NCBI GenBank assembly: GCA_903884425.1
Contig: CAISEP010000016.1
Span: forward strand, 372,001-436,000
Origin: an uncultured Caulobacterales bacterium
GTDB taxonomy: Bacteria; Pseudomonadota; Alphaproteobacteria; Caulobacterales; Caulobacteraceae
Direction of reading: 5' to 3'
DNA: 64,000 nucleotides
Positions 36,838-47,583 of the stretch are shown in pieces. Positions within the stretch are counted from its first letter, which is position 1; every line of letters begins with the position of its first letter. A model generated the notes under the pieces. It saw only the letters and a program-made list of their open reading frames with translations. It ran no database searches and was not told the origin of the DNA. The position numbers and the translations under genes are program-made.

Positions 36838-38392
36838 GGGGCTGCTCTCCGGCGGACTCGGCCGCGTCATCGAGGTCCGTCACCCGGCGCAGGGTGAAGT
36901 GGAAGATCGTGCCCCCCTCGGGGTTCGGCGAGGCCCAGATCCGGCCGCCGTGGGCCTCGATGATGGTGCGGCAGATGGACAGCCCGACCCCCAGCCCGTT
37001 GGCCTTGGTCGTCAGGAACGGCTGGAAAAGCTGGGAGGCGACCGGCTCGAGCAGGCCGCTTCCGGTATCCATTACCCGGACTTCGGTCATGGTCTCTCCC
37101 CCGGTTGCGGCATCCGCCGGGCCGCTGGATACGACGAGTTCGCGGCGCGACTGGTCCGCCATGGCCTCGATGGCATTGCGGATGAGGTTCAACAGGACCT
37201 GCTGAACCTGCACCCGGTCCGTCAGCACGGTGTCGTAATCTGCATTCAGCTGGAAGGTGACCCGGACGCTGTGCTCCTTGGCCCCGACCAGAGCCAGGGC
37301 CCCGGCCTCCTCCACGATCTTGGCCAGGCTCTCCACCCGCTGCTCGGTCTCCCCCCGGCGGACGAAGTCCCGCAGGCGGCGGATAATCTCCCCCGCGCGC
37401 AGCGCCTGTTCCGTGGCCCGGTCAAGGGCATCCTGCACCCGGCTCTGGACGGGGTCCTGGGCAGAGGGTTCCAGCAGTCGGCGCACCCCCTTCAGATAGT
37501 TGGCTATGGCCGACAGGGGCTGGTTGAGCTCGTGCGCCAGGGCCGAGGACATTTCGCCCAGCGCCGTCAGTCGGGACATGTGGACCAGCTCGGCCTGCAG
37601 CTCCTGCAGCCGGGCCTCGGTGCTCTGGCGCTCCGACAGGTCCCGGATGAAACCGGTGAACATGCTGCCGTCCCGCCCCTTCACCTCGCCCACCGCCAGT
37701 TCGATGGGGAAGGTCGAACCGTCCCGGCGTTCGGCGACCACGATCCGGCCGATCCCGATGATCCGCTTCTCGCCGGTCCTGGCATGCCGCTCCAGATAGC
37801 CATCGTGGCTGTCGCGGTAGGGGGCGGGCATCAGCATGCGGACATTGCGGCCCCGGACCTCCGCGGCGGTGTAGCCGAACAGCCGCTCGGCGGTCTTGGA
37901 AAAGGCCTGGATCTCCCCGGCACCGTCAATGAGCACCATGGCGTCGGGTACCGTGTCGAGGATGGACTGGAGCCGCTGCTCCCGGGCCTCCACGGCCGCG
38001 ATGTTCAGCGCCACTTCCCGGCGGCTCGCCCGCAGCATTTCCCCGAAGGTCGCCACGCCCAGGCCGATCCCGCCGAAGGTCACGGCCTGCCAAAACGGGC
38101 TCGCCCCGGCCTCCCCGCCGACCCTGGTGCCGACCCCGGCGCAGGCCAGTCCGATCACGGTGGCGATCAGGCCCGGTGCCCCGCCCCCCAGGCCACCGGC
38201 CAGCAGCACCGACGGTATCAGCAGCAGATAGGGCGAGACCTGCGAGAAGCCGCTGTGCGGCAGCACGGGCAACAGCAGGATCCAGGCGGGCAGCAGGCAC
38301 AGCCAGAACCGACGGCCCGACTCGAACAGGCCCTCGAAGCGCAGCAACTGGGCGGCCAGCAGGGTGGTCAGGTCGGGCAGGATCGGACGCAT
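36830..38392 (-). CDS. fixL: Oxygen-sensing haem-PAS histidine kinase FixL
   Basis: 520 residues. N-terminal membrane segments about 28-118; PAS about 140-255 with the haem ligand context PYRDSHDGYLERHARTGEKR (H196) and R216 in IIGIGR, matching rhizobial FixL; HisKA with H287 in SALAHELNQPLSAIANYL; HATPase with NLIRNAIEAM and MDTGSGL. Kinase active when haem is deoxy. Operon with fixJ; divergent from fixK. Confidence 0.94.
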   Translation of the reverse strand: MRPILPDLTTLLAAQLLRFEGLFESGRRFWLCLLPAWILLLPVLPHSGFSQVSPYLLLIPSVLLAGGLGGGAPGLIATVIGLACAGVGTRVGGEAGASPFWQAVTFGGIGLGVATFGEMLRASRREVALNIAAVEAREQRLQSILDTVPDAMVLIDGAGEIQAFSKTAERLFGYTAAEVRGRNVRMLMPAPYRDSHDGYLERHARTGEKRIIGIGRIVVAERRDGSTFPIELAVGEVKGRDGSMFTGFIRDLSERQSTEARLQELQAELVHMSRLTALGEMSSALAHELNQPLSAIANYLKGVRRLLEPSAQDPVQSRVQDALDRATEQALRAGEIIRRLRDFVRRGETEQRVESLAKIVEEAGALALVGAKEHSVRVTFQLNADYDTVLTDRVQVQQVLLNLIRNAIEAMADQSRRELVVSSGPADAATGGETMTEVRVMDTGSGLLEPVASQLFQPFLTTKANGLGVGLSICRTIIEAHGGRIWASPNPEGGTIFHFTLRRVTDLDDAAESAGEQPHA

Positions 38393-38478
38393 ATCCTCCT
38401 CTAGCGCCGACCGGGGCCGTCGCCAATTCCGGATCGCGTCGCGCAGTCCCCGGACGCCGGTCCGCCCGGCCTCCGGAA

Positions 38479-38491
38479 AACTACGTAAGGA
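38479..38491 (+). promoter_or_regulatory. Candidate FixJ-binding site upstream of fixK
   Basis: AACTACGTAAGGA contains a TACGTA-type core like the sites recognised by phosphorylated FixJ in fixK promoters of rhizobia and Caulobacter. It lies about 120 nt before the fixK start, in the 218-bp fixL/fixK gap. I compared it from memory of the consensus only. Confidence 0.35.
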
Positions 38492-38610
38492 GGACTCCCA
38501 AATGGTCTAAAGCCGCGTCCGGGGTGAAGTTTAGTCATCGACGACGCTCAGCGGCCCGAACGGACCGCAGTCATTCACCCGAGCGCGTCCCGTCCGGAGG
38601 CCAGAACCCG

Positions 38611-39306
38611 ATGACTGTTCAATACGCCCGCAGCGCCAACGTCTATGATCTGCGTCAAGCCTCCCCCGCGGCACCGCCGTCCATGCTGCACACGGACGAC
38701 GGGTTCGACCTGTTCCAGGGGCTCGGGGCCCGGATGAGCTTCGACCGGGACGAGGAGATCTTCGGCGAGGGGGAGCCTGCGGACTTCGTCTACCGGGTCA
38801 TCTCCGGTGCCGTGCGCACCTATCGCGTGCTCAGCGACGGCCGCCGCCAGATCGGCGACTTCCATCTGGCCGGGGACCTGTTCGGCCTCGAGGCGGGTCG
38901 CGAGCACATGTTCAGCGCCGAAGCCATCGGCCATTGCGAGATTCTGGTCTGCCGCCGCAGCGCCCTGTTCGGGATCGCCGCGCGGTCCGCGGAGCTCGGC
39001 CAGGCCCTGTGGGCCCAGACGGCCCTCGAGCTGGAGCGGGCCCAGGCCCATCTGATGCTGCTGGGCCGCAAGAGTGCCTGCGAACGGGTGGCCACTTTCC
39101 TGGCGGCCCTGGCCGACCGGTGCCCCGGCGACCGGGAGATCGTCCTGCACATGTCCCGCCAGGACATCGCCGACTATCTCGGTTTGACCATCGAAACGGT
39201 GTCCCGCACCTTCACGCAGCTGCAATCTGATGGTGTGATTGCCCTGAACGGTTGTCGTCACGTGCAGATTCTCAGCCGTGGGGCCCTCGCTCGCCTGACC
39301 CAGTAG
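38611..39306 (+). CDS. fixK: Crp/Fnr family transcriptional regulator FixK
   Basis: 231 residues. Cyclic-nucleotide-binding-like fold (FGEGEPADFVYRVISGAVRTYRVLSDGRRQI, GDFHLAGDLFGLEAG) about 35-150 and HTH with RQDIADYLGLTIETVSRTFT, the E..SR recognition motif for TTGA-type boxes. It lacks the N-terminal cysteine cluster of Fnr, so it is the FixK class, controlled at transcription by FixJ. GGAGG lies 10 nt before ATG 38611. Confidence 0.92.
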   Translation: MTVQYARSANVYDLRQASPAAPPSMLHTDDGFDLFQGLGARMSFDRDEEIFGEGEPADFVYRVISGAVRTYRVLSDGRRQIGDFHLAGDLFGLEAGREHMFSAEAIGHCEILVCRRSALFGIAARSAELGQALWAQTALELERAQAHLMLLGRKSACERVATFLAALADRCPGDREIVLHMSRQDIADYLGLTIETVSRTFTQLQSDGVIALNGCRHVQILSRGALARLTQ

Positions 39307-39335
39307 CCTGAACCCGTCGTCATCGGAGCTTTTCC

Positions 39336-40166
39336 ATGGACATCCGCGCCGTCCTCACCCAGGTCCATCCGTCCCCGCGGGGCGAGGCCCGCCTTCGCTT
39401 TGCGACGGCCCTTGCCGCCCGGTTCAAGGCGGAGCTGATCGGCGCGGGGGTGCAGGCCTTCTCGCCCTACATCGCCTCCACCGGGGCCTTCGGCTATGTG
39501 GACGCCGGCACCGTCCAGGCGATCCGCGACGAGATCGACACCGAGATCGAGGAGGCGCGGCAGCGATTCCACGCCGCCATCGAGGCCACGGGCGTGAAGG
39601 GCGAGTGGTGCTCGGCGGTGGACGACCCGGTGGAGGTCATGTCCCGCCTGTCCCGCAGCGCCGACGTGATCGTCGCCTCCCGCCGCGATCCCGTCGACGG
39701 CCCCGCCGCCACGGCCTATCCCGGCGATCTTCTGGTCTCGTCCGGCCGTCCGGTCCTGGTCATTCCACCCGACGCCGCCGACCTGAAGCTGGAGACCATC
39801 CTGGTCGCCTGGAAGGATGGCCGCGAGGCCCGCCGTTCGGTGGCCGATGCCCTTCCCTTCCTCAAGGCGGCCGGCCGGGTCGTGGTCACGGAAGTCTGTC
39901 ACGCCGACGATGTGAGCGACGCCACCATCCGCACCGAGGCGGTGGTCCGTCACCTGGCCCGGCACGGGGTCCGCGCGGAGCCGCAGACCGCAAAGGTCGG
40001 TCATGGTCGGGTGTCGGCCCAGCTGGTCGACCTCGCGCACGGCCAGGGGGCCGACCTGATCGTGGCCGGGGCCTATGCGCACCCCCGGATCCGGGAGTGG
40101 GTGTTCGGCGGCGTCACCCAGGACCTGCTGAGCGGATCCCCGATCGCCTGCCTGATGAGCCACTAG
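39336..40166 (+). CDS. Universal stress protein family protein
   Basis: 276 residues, two UspA-like halves. C-terminal half has VAWKDGREARRSVADALPFL and GADLIVAGAYAHPRIREWVFGGVTQDLL, the UspA nucleotide-binding region. It starts 29 nt after fixK and is likely co-transcribed; such proteins are often in FixK/microoxic regulons. No specific function can be read. Confidence 0.88.
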   Translation: MDIRAVLTQVHPSPRGEARLRFATALAARFKAELIGAGVQAFSPYIASTGAFGYVDAGTVQAIRDEIDTEIEEARQRFHAAIEATGVKGEWCSAVDDPVEVMSRLSRSADVIVASRRDPVDGPAATAYPGDLLVSSGRPVLVIPPDAADLKLETILVAWKDGREARRSVADALPFLKAAGRVVVTEVCHADDVSDATIRTEAVVRHLARHGVRAEPQTAKVGHGRVSAQLVDLAHGQGADLIVAGAYAHPRIREWVFGGVTQDLLSGSPIACLMSH

Positions 40167-40187
40167 GCTCCCTCGCCGGAGAGGAGC
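40167..40187. terminator. Convergent hairpin between uspA and GT39 genes
   Basis: GCTCCCTC-GCCG-GAG(A)GGAGC forms an 8-bp stem with one bulge that fills the 21-bp convergent gap exactly. No U tract follows on either strand, so it is a weak or Rho-assisted terminator, or a transcript-end stabiliser. Confidence 0.35.
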
Positions 40188-41798
40188 TCAGCGGGCCTCC
40201 CGGCGCTGCCGGGCGCGCAGGCTGTCGGCCAGGGTCTTGGCCTCCCAGCAGCCGTCGCGGGCGAGATCCACCTTCGGTCCCTGCACGAGAAAGAGGGCAT
40301 AGGTGTACTGCCGCGGCCCCAGACCCAGCCGCTGCAGGGCCGGCGGCGGCCGGGCATCGCCGCCCCGCTGGATCTCGCCCAGGGGCGTCACCCGGGCGAA
40401 ACAGCCCTGCAGATCCCCAGCCGTCACCCGTCGGCTGAAATCCACGATCAGACCGGGACGAGCCAAGGTGGCCGCGGAGGGCGGCGGCTGGAAGCGATAG
40501 CGGCTGCGTTCGATGATCTGCAGGATCGGGGCGTGGATGCGCCGTTCGTTGTCGAGCATGCCCACCTGGCCGAAGCTGAGCGCCCCCACCCACGCAGCCC
40601 CGGTCTGAAGTCGCAGGGTCTCCACCCGGTCGGCAAACACCGGCCACCCGCGCATCTGCCCGCTGAGGTCGATCCGTCCGAACCAGTCCGTGGCCGGAAG
40701 CGCCAGGTGGATCAGGGCAAACAGGCTGACCGCCGCACCGACCGGCGCAACCCACCGGGCCGAAAGCCGCAGCCAGCCGCTCGCCCGCTCCGCGGCCAGG
40801 GCGGCCAGCAGGGCCAACCCCGGATAGAGCGGCGCCGGCCAGTGACCCTGCACTCCCGCATGGAGGCTGTGCAGGACCAGATAGGCGGCAAAGGGAAGGG
40901 TCACCGCCGCCAGCAGCCAGCGGCCGTCCAGGGGCAGGACCCGCCGCGCCACCGCCCGGCGCAGGCCCGCCAAGGCAAAGGGGGCCATCAGCGGGTTGAT
41001 CAGCAGGAACTGGGTTCCGATCAGCTCCAGCAGATGCCGGGGCGTGAAGCGGTCCGCCGCCGCCCGGCCGAACTGCTTGTCGAAGCTCACCCAGTCGTGG
41101 GTCGCGTTCCAGATCACGTTGGTCGATGCGACCAGGGCCGCGGCTGCGAGGCAGACCCAGGGCCACGGGGTCCGCAGCCGGTCGCGGCCTTCCGCGCTGC
41201 TGACCAGCCAGACGAACACGCCGGGGGCGAGGAACAGGGCGCTGTATTTCGAGAGCACCGCCAGGCCCGCGGTGACCCCGGCCAGGCCCCAGATGCCGGC
41301 ACCGCCATCACGGGAACGGAGCAGTAGATAGACGGTGGCGGTCCAGAACAGGGAGGACGGGACGTCGGGCACGATCAGATGCCCGCCGAAGCCCACCAGC
41401 AGGGTGGCATTGTACCAGACGGCGGCCCGCGCGGCGGTGGCCGACGTCGCCCGGCACTGCCGCGCGATGCCATAGATCAGGACGCTGCACAGGGCCGTAG
41501 CCAGGCACGGCAGCAGCCGGGCCCCCAGCGCGGTATCCCCGACCAGTGCCCGTCCCGCCGCGATCCACCAGGCGACCATGGGCGGGTGGTCGAAATAGCC
41601 GAAGGCCAGGTGCTGGGACCACAGGCGGTAATAGGCCTCGTCCTCCGACAGGGGCGTCACCCCGGCGGCGATCAGTCGCCCCACCGTGAGGACAGCGATC
41701 AGGCCGATCAAGCCTCGCAGGGACCGGTCCTCGGCCGTCGAGGCCCCCGGGGCGTAGCGGGGGGAGGGGGCGGACATCTGGACAGGGTTCGTCGGCAT
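40188..41798 (-). CDS. Glycosyltransferase family 39 (ArnT/PMT-like) membrane protein
   Basis: 536 residues, about 11-12 predicted membrane helices. The first periplasmic loop carries PLSEDEAYYRLWSQHLAFGYFDHPPMVAW, the D-E/E-D and Y-DHPP signatures of GT39/ArnT enzymes that move sugars from polyprenyl phosphate donors. Acceptor unknown (lipid A, glycan or protein). A soluble C-terminal region follows from about residue 400. ATG 41798 chosen; GTG 41834 and ATG 41777 are alternatives with equally weak ribosome sites. Confidence 0.85.
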   Translation of the reverse strand: MPTNPVQMSAPSPRYAPGASTAEDRSLRGLIGLIAVLTVGRLIAAGVTPLSEDEAYYRLWSQHLAFGYFDHPPMVAWWIAAGRALVGDTALGARLLPCLATALCSVLIYGIARQCRATSATAARAAVWYNATLLVGFGGHLIVPDVPSSLFWTATVYLLLRSRDGGAGIWGLAGVTAGLAVLSKYSALFLAPGVFVWLVSSAEGRDRLRTPWPWVCLAAAALVASTNVIWNATHDWVSFDKQFGRAAADRFTPRHLLELIGTQFLLINPLMAPFALAGLRRAVARRVLPLDGRWLLAAVTLPFAAYLVLHSLHAGVQGHWPAPLYPGLALLAALAAERASGWLRLSARWVAPVGAAVSLFALIHLALPATDWFGRIDLSGQMRGWPVFADRVETLRLQTGAAWVGALSFGQVGMLDNERRIHAPILQIIERSRYRFQPPPSAATLARPGLIVDFSRRVTAGDLQGCFARVTPLGEIQRGGDARPPPALQRLGLGPRQYTYALFLVQGPKVDLARDGCWEAKTLADSLRARQRREAR

Positions 41799-41825
41799 GA
41801 GGAATCCGGCTATCTCAGAAAATGT

Positions 41826-41848
41826 CCCTAACACAAAGTGTTTAAGGG
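41826..41848 (-). terminator. Imperfect palindrome between arfB and GT39 genes
   Basis: CCCT-AACAC-AAA-GTGTT-(TA)-AGGG, 9-bp arms with a two-base bulge. On the minus strand it is followed by ACATTTTCTG, so it may be a weak terminator of arfB; its position 28-50 bp before the GT39 start also allows an operator role. Confidence 0.35.
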
Positions 41849-41870
41849 CAGCCCGGCCGAATGTCCCGGT

Positions 41871-42295
41871 CTAGTCGTCAGCGGTCTCCGGTCGTCCGCG
41901 ACCGGACTTGACCCCGCTGCGCCGGGCCTTTTCCTCCAGACGCCGTCGGACGGAACTGCCCGTCGGGCGGGTCGGGCGCCGGGGCGGGGGCGGTGCCGCG
42001 GCCGCCGCCTGCAGCAGCTCGATCAGCCGCTGCAGGGCATCCTCCCGGTTCCGCTCCTGGCTGCGGAAGCGATGCGCCACGATCAGGATCACCCCGTCCG
42101 CACTCGCCCGGCGACCGGCCAGCCGGATCGCCCGGTCCCGCACCGCCGACGGCAGGGACGGGGAGTTCGCCACGTCGAACCGCAGCTGCACGGCGGTGGA
42201 CACCTTGTTGACGTTCTGGCCCCCGGGCCCGCCGGCCCGGAAGAACCGCTCCTCCAGCTCGGCCGGGTCAAGGCTCAGGCGGTCGGTGATGGGGA

Positions 42296-42299
<4 letters not shown>
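41871..42299 (-). CDS. arfB: Alternative ribosome-rescue peptidyl-tRNA hydrolase ArfB
   Basis: 142 residues. RF1-like catalytic domain with the GGQ motif in RAGGPGGQNVNKVSTAVQLRF and a basic C-terminal tail (RRRLEEKARRSGVKSGRGR) that enters the mRNA channel of stalled ribosomes. Length matches YaeJ/ArfB, not full release factors. Its ATG overlaps the stop of the upstream DUF885 gene by 4 nt. Confidence 0.93.
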
Positions 42300-44176
<1,877 letters not shown>

Positions 44177-44207
44177 CTCGGACCTTTCGATGCAGTCGGT
44201 GCCAGCA

Positions 44208-44768
44208 TCACCGATGTCGCCGCTTCAGCGCAACATATAGAGCGCCCTCGCCCCCGTGATGCCGCTCCGCCGCGGACAGGCCGGCGATCAACGGCCGGAT
44301 CGCCGGATCAGCCAGCCAGTCCGGCGTGTGGCGACGCAGGACGCCGTCGCCCATGGCCCCCTTGCCGGTGATGATCAGCACCGCCCGCGCCCCGTCCTCA
44401 TGGGCGCGGCGGACGAAACCGATCACCGCCGCGCGGGCCTGATCCTGGTTCAGCCCGTGCAGGTCCAGCCGGGCACCGATGGGCTCCCGGGCCAGGCTGA
44501 TCCGACGCTTGCGCCGGGGCTCGATCTCGTCGGGTACGACCTTCTTCACGGGAGGGGCCGGCTTGCGCACAGGCGCGGGTTGGGGCGCGGGCGCGGCGGA
44601 ACGCAGGGCAGGGTCCTTCGGGCTCGGACCGGGACGGCCGCCCGTCGCAGTGGGAAGCGGCTTCGGGGCTGAGGTGGCTTCTGGGGCGGGACGGGTCCGA
44701 TGGGGCCGAACGGTCGCCGTGACCAGGGACCAGAGTCTAACGTCCTCGGGGTGAAGCGGCCGCCGCAT
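44208..44768 (-). CDS. Smr domain protein
   Basis: 186 residues: Pro/Ala-rich N-terminal half (about 1-95) and a C-terminal Smr domain with LDLHGLNQDQARAAVIGFV, LIITGKG and HGGEGALYVALKR. Smr domains are DNA/RNA nucleases or structure-binding modules. Its first 32 nt overlap the end of mltA, so they are co-transcribed; the mltA-smr pairing is common in alphaproteobacteria. Confidence 0.9.
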   Translation of the reverse strand: MRRPLHPEDVRLWSLVTATVRPHRTRPAPEATSAPKPLPTATGGRPGPSPKDPALRSAAPAPQPAPVRKPAPPVKKVVPDEIEPRRKRRISLAREPIGARLDLHGLNQDQARAAVIGFVRRAHEDGARAVLIITGKGAMGDGVLRRHTPDWLADPAIRPLIAGLSAAERHHGGEGALYVALKRRHR

Positions 44769-46248
44769 CGCGCTCCTCCGAAAGGTCGCCGTCCACCGGC
44801 ACCAGTCGCGCCAGGTGCAGGACGTGCTTCACCCGGCCGGCCTCGCGGCCCGCCTCGTCGCCGGTGCCGAAATAGAGGTCGGCCCGGATCGGTCCGCGGA
44901 TGGCCCCGCCCGTGTCCAGATCCACGGCCAGCCGGTGGTACTGGGCCGTGGCCCCGGTCAGGGTCGGGGCCTCGGCGTCGATCCAGTAGAGGGAGCCGAA
45001 GTCATGATGGGAGCTGTCCATGGCGATGGCGCGCCCGGCGGGCAGGGGAATGCCCGCGGCCCCCTGCGGCTCGGCCCCGTTGTCCGTCCCGATCCGGAAG
45101 AAGACATAGCGGGGGTTCTTCTGCATGACGGCGTCCGCCACGTCTCCGGCATGGGCCGCCAGCCAGCGCCGGATGCCGTCCCCGGAAGCGCCCGTCGACG
45201 GCAGCAGACCGTCACGGATCATCGGCCGGGCAATGCCGACAAAGGGCTTGCCGTTGTCCCCGGCATAGGCGGCCCGGACCCGGTCCCCGTCGGGAAACAC
45301 CAGGATGCCCGAGCCCTGGATCTGCATGAAGAACAGATCCTCGGGCCGCATCCAGGCGGTGATGCCCTCGGCCGGAGCTCGGTCAATAGTGGCCCGGTCC
45401 GCGTCCCGCATCCGGACCCTGAGGATCTGGGGCGGGGGATCGTCCGGCACCGCGGCGCTCGACGATACGGGCAGCGCGGCGGGAGGTGAGGGATCGACCG
45501 CCGTCGCGGACGTCACCGGCGTGGCCGCGGCCGGACCGTCCAGCAGGTCGGCCACCGGATCGGCGGAGGTCTGTTCCAGCGCCGACAGGTTCAGGCTGGC
45601 GGCAACGGTGGGCGTGGCGGCGGCGGTCGCAAGGCCGGTCCGGGCATCGGCATCGGTCCCCTCCGCCGGGGAAGGGGACGGGCGCGTCGGCGGCGGCGAT
45701 GACTGGGCAATCGTCATCCGCACGTCGATCATCTGCCCTGGTGCCGGAGGCGGGCGGACGGGCGCGGTGAAGGCCCCGCTGCGGTGATGGCTGGCCGGAT
45801 AGACCGGCGCGAAATAGCCCGTCAGCACCCCTTCGCCGGGCAGGATTTCGGCCTCGAAATGACGTTCGAAGAACCGCCGCGCGGAGAGGCTGTCCGGCGC
45901 GGACAGCTGGGCGGCCGCCTGGCAGGCGCGGCGCAGGGCGGGATCGTGGGCCGCCCTGCAGCCCACGCGGAAGGCTGCGAGCGCGGCCCGGTGGTCATCG
46001 GCGGTCCAGCCCTTCAGCTGGGTCACCGGAACCCGGGTCACGCCCGGGCTCGCCGGTTCCGCCGGGGGTCGGACCGGAGGCGGCGCGGCGGCCGATCGCT
46101 CCCGCACCGGCGGAGTCACTGCGGCGGGTTCATGGGCCACCGGACCCGTAGCGCAGGCGGCCAGCGAGACGCACAGTCCGGCCAGGAGGCCCGCGGGGGC
46201 GAGAGGCCGCAGCGGGCTGCGGCCGAACCTGCCCGCGGGCGCGCGCAT
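44737..46248 (-). CDS. mltA: Membrane-bound lytic murein transglycosylase A (lipoprotein)
   Basis: 503 residues. Lipobox LAAC with C32 indicates an outer-membrane lipoprotein. MltA barrel: FEAEILPGEGVLTGYFAPVY, then FFMQIQGSGILVFPDG, and the 3D domain AVDLDTGGAIRGPIRADLYFG with the catalytic Asp candidate. Cleaves the MurNAc-GlcNAc bond. A Pro/Ala/Ser/Thr-rich insert of about 95 residues (about 178-270) interrupts the domain and is longer than usual. Its start shares one base with the stop of the Tim44-like gene. Confidence 0.92.
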   Translation of the reverse strand: MRAPAGRFGRSPLRPLAPAGLLAGLCVSLAACATGPVAHEPAAVTPPVRERSAAAPPPVRPPAEPASPGVTRVPVTQLKGWTADDHRAALAAFRVGCRAAHDPALRRACQAAAQLSAPDSLSARRFFERHFEAEILPGEGVLTGYFAPVYPASHHRSGAFTAPVRPPPAPGQMIDVRMTIAQSSPPPTRPSPSPAEGTDADARTGLATAAATPTVAASLNLSALEQTSADPVADLLDGPAAATPVTSATAVDPSPPAALPVSSSAAVPDDPPPQILRVRMRDADRATIDRAPAEGITAWMRPEDLFFMQIQGSGILVFPDGDRVRAAYAGDNGKPFVGIARPMIRDGLLPSTGASGDGIRRWLAAHAGDVADAVMQKNPRYVFFRIGTDNGAEPQGAAGIPLPAGRAIAMDSSHHDFGSLYWIDAEAPTLTGATAQYHRLAVDLDTGGAIRGPIRADLYFGTGDEAGREAGRVKHVLHLARLVPVDGDLSEERDAAAASPRGR

Positions 46249-46883
46249 CAGGCTTCCGCGGCCTCGACCCGCGCCAGGGCCCAGGTGGGGTCCTTGCCGG
46301 CCATGGACCGCTCGAAGGTCCAGGTCTCCGCGGCCCGGCGCTCGTCCGCCGGGGGCGTATCCGCTCCGTCGGTCCCGCTGGCGGCAGGGGATGCCCGGGT
46401 CGCCCGGAACTCGGAGAGGAAGCGCACGCGCAGGCGCAGGCGATCGCCGTCCACCTCCGCCGTTTCCAGATCCGCCCGAGCAGGCATGATGAATTCGATG
46501 GCTTCGGACAGGCCGGAACCTTCCCGCTCGGTGATCGCCTTGTCGAAGGTGGCATAGACCTCCGGGCTGGTCAGACCCTCCAGGGTGCGGCGGTCATTGG
46601 CGGCAAAGGCCTTGACGATGGTCTCGTAGGCCGACCGGGCACCGTTGAGGAAGCTGTCGATCTCGAAGGCGGGATCCTTGGCCTTGACCGCCGCCAGTCC
46701 GGACAGGGCCACGCCATCCACCGCCTCTCCCGCGGGCGGAGCAAGCGCGTCAGGGCGCAGGCCTCCTGCCGGGAGCGGGACGTCCTCCGGTTGCCGACCG
46801 ACACGCTTGCCCAGCACGTTGTAGAGGCTGAACAGCACCACGGCGGCCAGGGCGGCCAGGATCAGCAATTGAATCGTCTGCAA
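46248..46883 (-). CDS. Tim44/TimA family putative membrane adaptor protein
   Basis: 211 residues. N-terminal membrane helix (QTIQLLILAALAAVVLFSLY) followed by NVLGKRVG, then a Tim44-like domain (FLNGARSAYETIVKAFAANDRRTLEGLTSPEVY). Bacterial homologues are thought to aid membrane protein assembly. Start is TTG 46883 because homologues begin at this hydrophobic stretch; a frame-open ATG at 47021 would add unrelated sequence. Precedes mltA-smr, the usual alphaproteobacterial order, and is divergent from secB. Confidence 0.85.
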   Translation of the reverse strand: MQTIQLLILAALAAVVLFSLYNVLGKRVGRQPEDVPLPAGGLRPDALAPPAGEAVDGVALSGLAAVKAKDPAFEIDSFLNGARSAYETIVKAFAANDRRTLEGLTSPEVYATFDKAITEREGSGLSEAIEFIMPARADLETAEVDGDRLRLRVRFLSEFRATRASPAASGTDGADTPPADERRAAETWTFERSMAGKDPTWALARVEAAEA

Positions 46884-47086
46884 GTTCGTCCCGCCGTTCT
46901 GGGGTCGGACACTGATGTGCCCTGCGAATGGGGTGAATATAAGCTGGTCTGTGCAGTTCGTCAGGTCCTGTGACGCAAAACCGGTTAAGGACGCGGAAAG
47001 TTGCGCCTTATTCACCGGCATGATAGCGCACGGCCTCCCGCAACCGCGGCGTCGATCCGTCGTCGCGCCGGCCGAAAAGACCCACC

Positions 47087-47575
47087 ATGACCGACCTTGA
47101 TTCCAGCACCGTCGAAGCGCCCCTGGTTCCCCAGATCCGGATCCTGGCCCAGTTCATCCGGGATTTCTCCTTCGAGAACCCGCGGGCCCCGGACAGCCTG
47201 AGGGCCGCGGCCTCGCCGCAGATCGAACTCGGGGTGGAAATGGCCGCCCGCGGACGCAGCGACGGCCTGTTCGAGGTGGACCTGAAGCTCATGGCCACGG
47301 CCACTTCGGACGGTCAGCCGGCGTTCCAGGCCGAGCTGCTCTATGGCGGCCTCTTCCAGATCGACGGCGTGCCGGAAGAGCATCTGGAGCCGGTCCTTCT
47401 GGTGGAGTGCCCGCGCTTCCTGTTCCCCTTTGCCCGGCGGATCATCGCCGATGCCACTATTGACGGGGGCTTCCCCCCCTTCATGCTCGAGCCCCTCGAC
47501 TTCGCGGCGGTCTATGCCGCCCAGCGCGCGGCCCGGGACGGCAACATGGACGGTTCCGTCGTCGGAAACGCCTGA
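47087..47575 (+). CDS. secB: Protein-export chaperone SecB
   Basis: 162 residues. Tetrameric cytosolic chaperone that keeps preproteins unfolded and hands them to SecA. Seen: [67 protein letters not shown]. Divergent from the Tim44-like gene with a 203-bp gap; this secB/tim44 arrangement is conserved in alphaproteobacteria. Confidence 0.95.
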   Translation: MTDLDSSTVEAPLVPQIRILAQFIRDFSFENPRAPDSLRAAASPQIELGVEMAARGRSDGLFEVDLKLMATATSDGQPAFQAELLYGGLFQIDGVPEEHLEPVLLVECPRFLFPFARRIIADATIDGGFPPFMLEPLDFAAVYAAQRAARDGNMDGSVVGNA

Positions 47576-47583
47576 GGTCAGCG

